A stretch of 64,000 nt of DNA from Stichopus chloronotus (taxonomy: Eukaryota > Echinodermata > Holothuroidea > Aspidochirotida > Stichopodidae). Location of the stretch: assembly GCA_021234535.1 (NCBI GenBank), contig CM037836.1, positions 26,650,769 through 26,714,768 on the forward strand, written 5' to 3'. The notes below the pieces were generated by a model, which was not told the DNA's origin, made no database searches, and was given only the letters and a program-made list of their open reading frames with translations. This document shows, one piece after another, positions 27,301 to 39,900 of the stretch (positions are counted from its first letter, which is position 1; every line of letters starts with the position of its first letter). The position numbers and the translations under genes are program-made.

Positions 27301-29181
27301 TTTGATTACACATGTGGAGGAATTTAAGACAGGCTGAGGGAGGGACTAGAGGTAGGTGGTTGGGAGAATTGAAACTGTCTGGGGTGATGAGTTTTTGTCT
27401 TTAATCACGTATATTTTTTGAGATTACATGTGCACAATGTTTTCAAACTATGACTTTTGCTGACATCATGTGGCCCTTGATCGTCATAAAAAAGACAGAG
27501 ATAGTCTACTCATCAAGACCTGCCAATGTTAACAGTTTCAAGTTCCAGCAACCTTCAGTTGATGAGATATCTTACTTAGAAGGTGGTCAGACTTAAACCT
27601 CTGGTGACCTCAAATTGACCTTTGACCTACTTGGCAAAGAATAGCAGTCATTTACTGACACCGAATTACCTGCATACCAACTTTGAAGTCGAAGCAATTT
27701 TTCCTCATTGAGAGATACCGTGTTTACCTGGGTTTCAAACTATGACCTCTACTGACCTCAAATGATATGCTAAGATAGCGTCCATATAGGTGCACACACG
27801 AACGCACACTAGCCATCACCAACGCATAGATTCCTTGCCTGTCTCCTTCGAGGAATAAAAAACCATTGTCATCACTGGCTCGATACAGAATGCTTACCGG
27901 CAACTTTCTCAACTCGATAATCGGATATTCTTGGCGGTTTATCCGACTCACCGCATCCACGAGTGTCCACAGCAACGACCCTGTTAATTCGGAGATGAAT
28001 ATTGAGAGATCATAAAATAGCAAAACATGAGATCTATAGCAGACAAGAAAAAGAAATGCATAGTTGTATCATACAACCACTACAAATTGATTTTGACTTG
28101 CTGCAGTTTTCTAAACTATACAAAACTATAATTGTGTGAAGTAATGAAAGTATAAAGAGACTAGCCTACCTGTAGTTTTTCTGTAAAGCCGGTATTTGGT
28201 CCCGCCAAGTGTACCAGCAGTCTGGATATCCGTGAACTAGCAACATTAAAGGTTTCCCAGAATCTCCAGACTCGACGTAGTGAAGATTAAAACCATCCTT
28301 CAAGAAATATAGAAAAAATAGAAAAATAGAAGATCATACACGGCTAAATTTCTCTTCGTTATATGCATTTACCATTAGGTGATTTATAAATAAGAACCTC
28401 AAATGAGGCTTGTCGGTAGAAATCAATTTTACAAAGCGACGCATAGACAACTACATGAATGCATATTCAATATCAAATGTTTTTCATTATGTTACCACCA
28501 GGGTGGATGGAATAGACATTGTAGGCCTACAATATGTAGATTTATAGAAATATCAAATGTTCACCGATATGCGGTGATATGAACAGCATATTATTATATG
28601 ACTAATAATTACCAAACTTTAAATTCAGCAATAATGGTTGCTGTGTAACGTTTTGACTAAATATGTGACAATATTTGGCCAACGCGTCGGTTGTGTCGTT
28701 TAAACGTTTCACCAATGTCTAATTTGACATACGTGACCAGTGTTGGTTAACTTCAAAGCAACGTTCTAACAGTGTAAAGTAGAAAGAAACTTTGGTTGAT
28801 GTTTATACGTCAATTCTTCAAAATTTGGTATGTTTTTGTTCCTAATATACTTAGGTAATTATAAAATGTAACCAGGCATTTTGTAAACCTTTGTTTTCTT
28901 CAACTTGAATTCATTGACCCAGAGGCGTCGACTGAAATTGGACGATGAAAAAATCTTCCATGATAAAATTGTTAACTTACATCGGTCTTCAGAAACTTGT
29001 GTCTACCTAACTTTGGGTCTTCGAGACAGGCCGGTCTTTGGCTTCTGCTCTTTTCGTGGAAGAAACTTTTCGGTCCATATTTTATTACTTGGCGTAACAT
29101 GTAGAATAGGAACAACACGGTTCCCATGAAGACATGAGACCAGTACAAACAAAAGAATTTTATTGAATTTATCAGTCCCAT
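24312..29181 (-). CDS. Epoxide hydrolase, EPHX3/EPHX4-like, gene A, six exons, 337 residues
   Basis: Exons (minus strand): 29181-28981, 28297-28170, 27980-27898, 26569-26371, 25767-25613, 24559-24312. All introns are GT-AG and the joined frame is open. The product should hydrate epoxides to vicinal diols through an alkyl-enzyme intermediate. An N-terminal signal anchor (about residues 9-31) places it in a membrane, as expected for EPHX3/4. Residues seen: oxyanion motif HGYP at 89-92, nucleophile Asp158 in GHDWGG, likely epoxide-activating Tyr205 (before FFFQIPWLPE) and a Tyr in NYYR (264-265), acid Asp290 in WGMKD, base His318 in DAGHW. Length is slightly below the about 360 of vertebrate relatives. 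The start is the only upstream Met giving the anchor, and it is shared by all three paralogues. Exon 6 is almost identical to that of gene B. Whether it acts on lipid epoxides or another substrate is unknown. Confidence 0.9.
27153..27400. mobile_element. TTAA-flanked MITE, copy 2, in intron 3 of gene A
   Basis: 248 bp bounded by TTAA at 27149-27152 and 27401-27404. The left end GGCTGTAACGCATAACCC and the inverted right end AGACAAAAACTCATCACCCC are imperfect terminal inverted repeats. It matches copy 3 (46893-47141, opposite orientation) along its length. There is no coding capacity; TTAA targeting suggests Kolobok or piggyBac mobilisation. Confidence 0.78.
27430..27780. repeat. Diverged repeat with GACCTTTGACC motifs in intron 3 of gene A
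   Basis: The sequence TTTCAAACTATGAC followed by CTGAC occurs near 27440 and again near 27735. In between lie TGACC-rich segments similar in style to the satellite at 7676-8230 and to 63070-63300. Non-coding. Confidence 0.4.
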
Positions 29182-29300
29182 TGCTGTTTATCTGAGTTCC
29201 CTTTACTTGTTAAATCTTGACTGGATACTGTTGACAATCACGAACTCTGTGCATGAGAGGAGGAAAAGTACGTGGTAATTATTTAGTACTTTAAAAATCC
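29182..29300 (-). promoter_or_regulatory. Conserved proximal upstream block of gene A
   Basis: About 120 bp immediately before the start codon is shared with 43752-43860 (gene B) and 56765-56890 (gene C). It includes TCTTGACTGGAT, GTTGACAATC and AATTATTTAG. It probably holds the 5' UTR and possibly a 5' splice junction or promoter; which of these cannot be decided here. Confidence 0.45.
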
Positions 29301-31619
29301 ACCTTTCATTTGCTTGCGGGCATGACTTGTCGAAGACAGTCTCTTCTGCGATCTTCATCACCATGGTGACTGCATTGAAAAAAAAAAAAATCGGAGGTGG
29401 TCGCTGTGGGTGGGACGGTGTTGATGCGTTTCAAATGTCTACAGGTTGTAGAAACCGTAGATACTGATAATGGATTACACTGATAATTCTGAATATTTAT
29501 TTTCAATCGTGCAGATGTCGTTTAACGTATAATATTGGGCGATTGGTCATATAAAGTATTGGCATGAGGGCACTCGATCGAGCTGTCGGGTAGATTCCCA
29601 ATTAAACTTAATAACGGCAATGGACAATTCCGCTTCAAATTGAAAATCGTCCAAAATTATCAGCCACAGTAGTGTTTGTGGACGCGAAGCGTAATGTAAC
29701 AACGCTCATTGAGTTGTTTAATGAAACACTAAATTTTCCTAAACCTGCCAAGTGTCCTCCAAATAGTAATGTCAAATGGTCAAACTAAGACGATCCCAAT
29801 GGGTCACATACAAAGGAACATTAATGAGTAATTAATTAACATTTTATTTTGGTTCTTAAAAATTCGTGACCAGACACTTTTCACATCAGTAGGCCCCTAT
29901 ACTCATTCATATGCACACTGCCATTACAAGTTAGGGTAGAAAATGTAAAAAAAGTGACAATTTCGTAACTATTGAATGTGAAATTTGACTAAATATGCTA
30001 ATTGTAAGCATGACCATGCATTCGTACCATCAAAAACATCACAAACTGATCGGTAGTAACTCATTGAGCCCCTAGCCGTCAAAGCACTGAGATAACAACA
30101 AGGAATTCTAGGCCAGGCTATTACCCTGCATTAGTGGGCCTATGAATGATGTACCCTACTGTGCATGAGTGTCACTGTTCATAGTAGACCATGCTGAGCA
30201 TGCACGCATGTAGGGTGCATGCATACTGGTACGCCTGTATACCTAAAATTACACTGTAAACCTTACCGTGTGCATGGTGCAAGGCTATTAGAGTCACTGT
30301 ACACGGTGCACCCTACTAGGAATGGTGTAATTGGTCCTTCACCCTATCTAAATGTTGCTTTTCCAGAGTTTGTGAAACACTGTAGAAACCTGGAGCCGCA
30401 TGGCAATGGAAGCTGCACAAGAAGTTGTACAAGTATATACATATACAGGTACACGCGATCTCCCTCAGGTTTGTGTAAACTTACCACCGAAGTGAGTCAG
30501 TATTGAATAATGCATGCCTCAGTGTACATCGGATGTCACTACGACGGTGGCACAAAATGTTAGCACCAATCAATTCATCGTTTATGATAGAAGGAATTAG
30601 GGGTCGGCCAATTACAATGATGCTTCAGTAAAGGACATCTTTGTTTTGATCTGCGAGCAGTAATATGTTATTGAACATACCGCATAGATGGTAACAATAG
30701 CCTATACTAAAATTCTGTGCCAATGTCACATGTAAATTACACAGGAATGAGAATGGTGTATTTTGCTGCCCGAGACAGATCTCACTGTACATGGCGTATC
30801 CACTGAATATGGTGTTGTACCTTACTTTGCATGTTGGTAACTGTGAATGCATGGGTTACCCATACTTGCATGTGAAACCATAAACTGGACACCTTTAGGG
30901 AACAGCTGAATATTCATGTTGAAGTCATTCGATTGCAGCAAATCCTTATACATGATTTCATAGGCGTAGGCCTACATGTTTATCCCTTCTCGAGAGGTAC
31001 CTACCCCAACCAATATGGTATATCTGGCTATCAGGTCATGCACGTCATGTTCTATCATGTAGAAAAAGTCTCCACGAAAAATGATTTGAGCACATTACGG
31101 AAATTTTGTAAGGATTCGGTGATCGATTGCAGCCAATCCTCACATGATATCGTACATGTGGTCGATCGTGTGGGTACGTAGCCTATATTTTCACCAATTA
31201 CATTATGTTCATCCCGTTCACTTGCTAACCTTTCAAAAGATCTCAAGATCAAAGTAAGCACTTTGAGATGCGCTTTGTAATTTAGAATAATAATGTGATA
31301 ATTCAGATTGCGGGGAAATGTCACGTTAAAGGCATCCATACATTCTTTATTTTGAGATCTTGTGTTTTGAAAGCTTACTCTTCCAATAAAATAAAGGTAA
31401 ATGATGGTTTGTTTAAATCGTTTGCTTACTTTGTTTGTGGCGGTAGACATTTTCTAACGTTTACATAGACCTACAAATACCACCCCTCCCCCTCCTGTCT
31501 TCTCTCTGACAGCAAGCAAAATGTTAAAAAGATCCTGATCGCATAGAATAGTCCAGGGATTGATAAGCACAAGCATTGGCCGACACTGGATACAGATATT
31601 CCGTACAATGATTGCAGCC

Positions 31620-33200
31620 TTAAAATTAGGGCCTTTTCATGTTACATTTCTATCTATACTCGTATTTAGTATCACTCTGTCGTGAATTTCTGCAGCATAT
31701 CTTCCAATTCCAGATCACACAATCTTGCCGACATCTAAAGTAGTAACGCAGACACAGCTGCCAGACTTCTTTATTCTGTGGAGGATTTTTGGTGGCATTT
31801 TTGTTTTGTAGGAAAAGTTAGTAGGAGAGTAAAAAAGTCAAATTCCATTGAGAAGAACCAAAAATCCAAAACCCCTTTCTGGTTTCTCAAGCCATCCACC
31901 TGAGAAAAACAAGAATTTAATCCACGAAAACTATGCATGCAGCATTAACTTACCAGAATAGCAAATATGTTATCTGTTAGTTGATTGTGTGAAAAGTTTT
32001 GTGAGTAATAAATATGACGCACTGCAAAATTAGGTGACGTAATTTACGAATATTAAGCGGTTCTCAAAGGTGTCCAATTTATCATGTGGTTTTCCTTCTT
32101 GTATTGTAAGCTTGGCGATTGCATCCACGACCCGGGTGCAAAACAAAGTTATTGCCTGTATTGATGCAGGGTTCAGTGTACTTTTGGCTTTGTAGTTTCT
32201 TGCAATATTACAAGTTCTTAGTTCCTTCTGAGGCTATGTAAATAGATCACTTCGCCAACAAATGCTGTGTCACGATTTGAAAATTTGATGATTATGGACA
32301 AAGAGCAAACTTACCCTCGAAGAGCGTATTGCAGTAGATCCTACCCTTCAGCTGTAACTACTTCGTTGGGATTGCTGCATGCAAAAGAGACCACCTGTTA
32401 TGTGTACTGTCTGTTACAATAACAATTTACACTGATCTTGTTTATGTCCTTACAGCCGAGTGCAGAGTCCAGATTTCGTGGTTTGGAGATAAACAAGCCG
32501 ACTGTATGATTAAAGCTACAAGCTCACAAATCCAGAGCAAACAGAAGCCAAAAGTAGCTGCAATTATGGTACCCTTTGTTGATAGTAATAAAGTTGTTTA
32601 GTAAGCTCATTGAGGTAAAATTTTACCAACTGCCTTTTAAACTGTGATTGTGGCACTCATTGTTTCTGCACGATACAACACAACATGATTCTCTCTTTAG
32701 CTGAGAGTGAGCGAAAGCTGGTAAGGAAATGACCACAACATATATGTATTAACGCCATCTCACCTTTGTATCTACTATGTGTGCACTCATGCGAGTAGGG
32801 AGAATATGTAGTACAAAGTATTACTTACTACTTAGACTTTGCAAAGTCTTTCTCGGCAAATAATTTCTCCTCCTTTGATACATTCCTCACAATTTGAGCT
32901 GTTTTTCATCTAGTATTGGCGTTTCCTTATGATCGTCGTCCGCCGGGCAGCGATCAATGAGGGGAGTAAACACTCTTCGGGAAGAGCAGTACAGTAAATA
33001 TCGGGATGTTCCTTCAGAGGTGGCGGAACCATGTTTAGGGACAGAAACTTTCCAGCCCAAGCAGACTCTACAGAGTCTACTTACTACTGGGCACAGAGAG
33101 GCAGGCCGCAAATTTAGTGCAAGGTAAAATCCATAGAACATTGAAGTCACTAACCATCGCTATTTCCTGTCAGGTCGGGGACTGGAGTTAATGGACATTT
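31620..33200. repeat. Distal conserved block upstream of gene A
   Basis: Homologous to about 44470-46120 (upstream of B) and 60230-61080 (upstream of C). Good landmarks are GTGCAGAGTCCAGA near 32460, TAAAGCTACAAG near 32512 and AATTATGGTACCC near 32563. Its distance from the coding start differs between genes (about 2.4, 0.7 and 3.5 kb), partly because of insertions. The block could be regulatory, or just part of the duplicated DNA. Confidence 0.55.
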
Positions 33201-34925
33201 GCTGGGCAAGAAAAGAAGAGGGTGAAGGGGTTGGAGATTATGGCAAACTATTCACCTCAGTCGAACTTGGAATGAGACGTAGACGTGTATGGGCTAAAAT
33301 GCATGTTGGGCTCATTATATTACACGTTCAGAGCTGAGCATCTAGTGGCCGGCTTCATTATGTTTGTATATGCATAACTGCACTGTTCGATTGTACATGT
33401 ATACATACGGTATGTAAAATAAATTGCTGACGGTTTCGTTTACGATCTCTTATCGTAACTCTAGAGCAGAGCATCATCCAAACTGACGCATATTATATTA
33501 TAGGTCTACATTATAATATTGGATATTAAATATTTGCCAATCGCTACCGAGTCTGTATGTACGGTAGCCTATGTAATGCATCAAGTGCATGAACAAACTG
33601 TCAATGAGTTTCAAAGCCCTATATGTGAAGGTTTTCTTTCTGTTTCGTCTCCTATCTGTGCAAAGGGCATTGCCAGCAATCCTTTTACAACACTATCATG
33701 AATACTATGAATATGTGCGGCTGTCAATTACCAGGAAAAAAGACAGCTCTTGTAGCACACGATGTTATCGATCTTAATGCTCACTGAAAATATGAATTAC
33801 CTTAAAATTTCTGTAAACAAAACTGTTTGAAGAAGCTTTCGTTGATATTTCTATGCCCCCCTCCCCCCTGCCGTAAGTTTCAAAGCGAACATATTACACA
33901 AAGAAAGTATGTCTCAATACTAAAAATTATGCTTTATTTGCAGTGAATTATAAGTAAAGGAGTCCACATGTACTTGCTGGCAAACTGAGAGGAAAACAGA
34001 AATAACCCAAGTAAACAATTTTTGTTAAACCAAATACAAGGGCAAATACAAACAAGAAAGTTCTTAAGAGCCGTTTTTGAGTGCGAACGCCGTTTCGAAA
34101 ATATCACATCTTCCCCTCCAGGCAAATGTATACAAAAGTTGGAACCATGCAAAATATGCAATATATACAAAGAGAAACAACTCGACTTTAGACTTTATAG
34201 TAATGAGGAGTAGACAATTACAAATAGAGTCCGAGAAAACAGATAAATTATATGATGAGCCGTTCTGCAGCAACTGCGAGTTACGTGTGAGTCACTATAG
34301 GTCTGTATTCCTTGATTAGCAAAGCTTTTGTATCTTAATTTCGAAGTCAGAATTGCCAGATGCTAAAATGGTGAACAGACTACTAGTGAAACCTCTACAC
34401 TACTTACAGCTGAGAATTTGGTCATGTACTGTTCAAATGCTCCTTAATCCTCACAGACATGTCTTTTAGTCAGTTTTGATTTGATTGGGACAAAGCGTGG
34501 AAGACGAGAGACTGAACGCATTGTATTGACACTATAATCTGAGAAGAGCCTCACCATCAGCGGGCGTATACACACTTAGTCAGAAAAGTTTTGATGAAAT
34601 GACTCTCGGATTGCAGAATATGACACTGCCCAATCTCTCTGGTCTGTGGTCTTTTAGTTAAGTATTCCTTACTTTTTGAAAATATCTCAATGTACCATAA
34701 AATGGTAATAATTTGGATTGCTTTTATCTAGAATATTTCCATCTATTACATGGTGATTGCTTGATCGACCGCCGCTCGCTAACCTTAAAATTCTTGAGGT
34801 CGACGCGAGCAGAAAATATTACGGTCGTTGATGTGGCACATGTTACTAGCAGGCTTAAGTTCTTTACAGGTTGCGACATGCCCTGTTCAAACTGGAAATC
34901 TGAATCTGCAAGGCAAATTCAACAT

Positions 34926-35240
34926 GGTTAGGGCTTTTGAACCAACACTATCGCCAGGTTTTTCATACTACGCTGACAGCAACTCGCTCATACTGCGGTT
35001 ATACTTTACACTGCTAGGCAGGTTCCGGTGTCCGTGATTTCATGTGCTTCGTTGACCAATCAGGTTATACGTAAACAAAGGATAGTAAACAAATGCACAT
35101 TTTAAAATTACATTAAAAATTACCTTTTAATATGTAAATATCTGACGTCACATGTTTTCAGACGTTCGGTAAGTATGAAAAGCGCTGTGCACGCGAAGTA
35201 TGAAAAACCTGGCGATGGTGTTGGTTCAAAAGCCCTAACC
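34926..35240. mobile_element. 315-bp MITE with 9-bp target duplication (MULE- or Merlin-like)
   Basis: Terminal inverted repeats of about 44 bp with one mismatch, starting GGTTAGGGCTTTTGAACC and reading inward to TTTTTCATACT. A perfect 9-bp direct repeat, ATTCAACAT, flanks it at 34917-34925 and 35241-35249. No coding sequence inside. A 9-bp duplication fits Mutator-like elements or Merlin. The near-identity of the arms suggests recent insertion. Confidence 0.88.
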
Positions 35241-36916
35241 ATTCAACATAGCCTCGATTGGAGAGATAGAGGCGCTTCATAGTTGGGTAAATCGCCATAA
35301 TGATGATTGCCAATAATTCTTGGCATAGTCCAGGAAGTCACTATAGTCAACCTACTATCCAGTTTAGGGAGAGATGTCAAACATCATAGGGGGGACATTT
35401 ATAACTTCCAAAAACAATCAAATGATAAACTATGTAAAAGTAAACAATTTTCTAACCACCCGTCCAATGTTTTGTGGAAAAAGATTAAATGCTTATGAGT
35501 TAATGGCGATTTTGAAAGTCCTAAACTCCTCAGGAATTCTCCATATTCTTCATTGTTATGATCTATTATATCACTTAAGGTCAAGTTTGTTTTCGCGGTA
35601 TCAATTAGCACTTGATCTATACTTATGACTATTGATGACCTTTCCCCATGCATGACCATAACTGCAAACCGATCAAATTAAAAGTCACATGAACACACAA
35701 TCAGATACGTTCAAGACCAAGCCTCTAATTAAAAAGACAAGACTTCTTGCATAAAAGTGTGATAGCCAGGTGATATTCATATGGACCTAACTGTACGGAT
35801 ATAATTCATTTGTTTTGTGTGGATAACATAAACTATTCTTAGCAACCTTTTTCAAGGACCGTATATGTAGGCTTTGTACAAGAAAATTGTCCATTCCAGC
35901 AAGACAGGCGAGAGTGCAATGCAACCTTATGACATATCCCAGACCCCATTTTTTTTCTGTACTAGGCTAGGCCTAGCAGTTGACCAGGTAGCATCGTTCT
36001 TGCTATATGATGGACCTGTTTTAAATTGACACTTCATAACACAACTTGACCCAAGGCTTTGGGTCTATAATGCTTGAATATGTTAAAACCGTCCACAGTA
36101 AATTGCCATCACAGTGATATAGAGTTTTTCAAGGCCGCTGTCATGTTTAGGTGTATGCATTGGCCCACTGAGGCTGCTTAATTTTGCAAATTATGACATT
36201 GCAAAAAAGTAAGTAACGTTTGGTTGCTTCAGCCAGCCTCTTGAGTCACTTTCTTGACTCACAAAGAATGATGAAAGATGCTTTGTTAATGACTTGTAGC
36301 AGACTACTTAGCACATAAGCTGGCTATATCAATATCTTTTAGCAAATTAGTCTTCCTATCCCAATTTAAGTAACTCATCTTCTGTTCTTGAATACAAACG
36401 GCACATTATGAAAGAAGAAAACCTCTAAATGTCACTGGCAAACTGTTGTTTGTTGTAGTACCGTACCGTGCGTTTAATGAAATTTGGTTTTCACTTGTTT
36501 GTAAGTTCATCAGTCTGGCGGTAATCCCTCTTTTTTATCGATTGGAAGAACATTCCTGACATCATTTTCAAATTTACCTGCACACTGCAATAGAGTGACT
36601 CAATAGCAAAACCCCCAAAATTACCATCATTAAGTCTCTGGAAAACACATTGCCACACTATACTGTACATAGCTATGCAACTGTTTTACGGTGTATATCA
36701 CTGGCAGTCCACCATATAAACTTTAAGACTCTGAACCAAATTTCCTGTTTAAAAAGCACTCCACTGAGAAAATTGAAAAGTCACTAATCTCTTCAGCTTT
36801 TACTGTAGTTTCGTTGTAAAGCAGGGAATACGTGAAATATTTTTCAGCAATTGTGCCTTCATCTGAAGTACGTACAACGAGGTTGTAACTGTGACAGCAA
36901 TAGCTTAAGTGTAAGG

Positions 36917-39900
36917 TCATTGGAGATATTGTAATATCAATTGATTGACTTTGAGGCCTCGGCTCTGATGGACCCAATGTCCCGCATCATCTATCTTATC
37001 GACTTTAAGGTCTCTGACGAATTGTTCCAATCCATCCAGAAGGGAAGGGCCCAAAAATCGGTCCTTCATTCCCCAGATGACGAGGGTAGGTCGATCGATG
37101 ACACAGTGCTGGTGTAGCTCAGCTATGTTAGCTCTGTAATAATTCAACGAACCAGTTCTGGTACCTTCATTAGAAACAAAAGTGAGAGACGAAAGTTAAC
37201 GACTCTTTTATTTTGTAGTCTTGCTGCTTTCGTCCCCAACATGAATTTTTGATATCGACCTTTGGTGCTATAACGCTGTTAATACAAGTTATCCTTTGAC
37301 AGTTTCACCATAATATCAAACATTTAGAATACTTTTCACACAGACCGTGTATGATAACTGGGTTGAGCTCCTCGACGAATGGCGGATCCGAGTCCTTTTT
37401 TTTTGGGGGGGGGGGGACTAGCCTGATTGAGTGATATGAGGGATGAATGCAATTGACGGGGGACACAAGAGAGGGGATCTCTCCCTCCCCCCCCCCTTTG
37501 GAAATTTTCTATACCGTAACTGAATGTCCTCAGATGAGATCTGATGCAACAAAAGTGTACATCAGTTGTGACGCTAAGTTTCCCGGGGGAAATATTCCTA
37601 CCTGGAATACTCGATAAATTAATCAAGATTTTTTTTTTAAATGTCTTTTTCCCATCTTTGGGCAGGGAGATCACCTCTATTGCCTACCCTCCCCCCCCCC
37701 CCCCCTCTTGGATCTGGTATTGTCTCCTGCCCATCTCCAAACCGGGACTGCCACCAACAGATATACATACCAAATCCCTCCCACTCTTAGGGCATATACT
37801 GTTCATGTCTGTGCTTCGGTGTTCGTTTTTGCTACAAACTGTACTGATGCATGGTTAGAATGTACAGTACAAATATTCTGTCAATCACATAACTAAAAGA
37901 AGACATTAATATTCATTTAAAGACCTTTTGTCAACAGACTATCTCATCACACTGTAGTGTATCATGTGACAATGTGAAACTGATTCATGTTTTGCGAGAA
38001 TAAAAAACACATTATGTCAAACTGGAACATTTATTCTGTTGGCTTTAAACACCACATCTAATGCGTACAAGATTTGTGAAAGGCGGCTCCGTAATCACAT
38101 TTAACAATAGAGCATACGTCGTAAGGTCTCATTAATTTATGGCGTTGCATTTATGGAAAGCTTTATCAACATCTGGCACAACAAACAAAGTACAAGGTAC
38201 CGTACTGCTCGTGAAAGTAGAGGTATTCAGAGAACCCAACCTCTAATTAAGACTTAAAGGGGAAATCAGGGTTTGACTGAGATAATTCACCTTTAGTTGA
38301 TTTTTCTTTCTAAACTGATTGTTCACCGAAATAGACGTTGGGGAGGTGTTTGAAGGTAGGAGAAACGGTAATTATTGCGTTAATTACAGTTGAATGAGAA
38401 CTCTTAGTATTTGTCGGGTACAAAAAATAAATGTACAAGACAAGACAGCCTCCTCCTACGATGACCAATCACAGCGTAAGACTGAGATGACGTTATATGA
38501 ATAAGCATAACCGAATGTTTGGTTTCCATGTCATTCGTGCATTGCGCAATGCTAAGTAAACAAGAGTTTAGTGATAGTTGATGATACATACAGCACACGT
38601 AGGCTACGTATGAAACTGTTCAACCACACCTCCTTATACCTTGAAAAGGCGATAGTATTGAATATTCATATATGATATATGTATGTTACAGACTTTCGGA
38701 GTTCTTCATCGATTTTTTGCGAATTTGACTCGTTTCTCGAAATTGTCCACATGGTTTGAGATAATCTTGATAATATTTGTTAGTTGTAACTCATTGTACG
38801 ATACCGGTGGGGAATTGTAGTGAAATAAATTGTGAAAATAAACGCTGATTTCCCCTTTAAGGTATAAATAGTATATTTAGAAAAGTTATTATCTGACCTG
38901 GTCTGCTCATGTAGTACTTGAGACCATCTATTTCTTCAGAGGTAAAAAATGGTTTGCCGTCATCTCCTTTGGTAGATCTATTAAGGAATGCGTAATCATT
39001 CGATTTTATGAAAACCTCTGGAAGCCAAGGGATTTGGAAGAAAAATAGGTACCTGGAGGAAAAAATATAACGATGAATATGAGTACTACTATTCTGCTAT
39101 TAACTAAGTTACATCCCTCAAGCGAAAACGTCCCGTTTATTGTTAAAAGTGGGGTTTATAATCTCATAAACCTCTCACGTGCTAAAAACTTTCTAAAAAT
39201 AGTCTAAATTACGAGTAGAATGTATGTCTGTGATGACAAAGACATTTGCAATATTCTTGCATATACATTATTGCAAAGTCGTTCATCTAAGTACCAGTGT
39301 TGGCTCTTTTGTGGGGTTTGGGTCGGTTACTGGTGTTTACAACAGATAACAACCACAGAAATAACCACGTGATCTCATGCCAATAGTGTTGCTGGCTGGA
39401 TAGATAAACTGGTTTCCTGATCTCATCTACCAATCGCAACGTCATTAGTCAAAAACTTGATTTTGTGGGGAAGTAAATATAAGGAATTTTTAATGATACT
39501 AGAATTCGTTTGTATCTTGTAAAATCTTATCAACTGTCATCACTCACTTACGTTCCCCCTGTGTTGGAGCACGACTGAAGTGTGCGTATTAAATGCTTGT
39601 ACTTTATTGTGCATTTGTTATGTAAATACGCCCATACAGTTTTGGTTAAGTGGTAAGTTACGCTTGATATTTTGTTGAGTTAATGCTTAGCCGGTGACTG
39701 TAGGGGCAGACCGAATAAATGTTTGCAGTTCACGTTTTATCTGTTGCATACACAGACTTTTCTTTCTGTCCCCTCGCTTCCCATCAAGCCAACTCTGACC
39801 ACGTTACAATACTGTATCAGTACAGGATACGGACGGGCAATTCCAACAACAAACAAATTAATAGAGAAACAACAAAAGCTAATCTTACAACGATTTTATT

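Larger units (their letters stand above)
23090..33200. repeat. Segmental duplication unit A (hydrolase gene A with flanks)
   Basis: The unit comprises downstream flank, gene A, a conserved proximal upstream block (29182-29300) and a distal block (about 31620-33200). Homologous pieces in the same order surround genes B and C. Limits are approximate because they were read by eye. Confidence 0.65.
29301..36916. other. Intergenic DNA between genes A and B
   Basis: It holds the rest of the upstream flank of A, an ATGCATG-rich stretch near 30100-30330, the distal conserved block (31620-33200), the MITE at 34926-35240, and from about 36210 the downstream flank of gene B. No exon is supported. Confidence 0.5.

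Noticed and set aside
30100..30510. ATGCATG-rich segment considered as a coding exon (30219-30506)
   Set aside because: Its composition is driven by short GTGCATG repeats and it lacks domain or splice support.
31055..31450. 131-codon minus-strand frame between genes A and B
   Set aside because: Shares a 28-bp repeat with 61.7 kb, shows no domain, and has no homologous open frame at the other locus.
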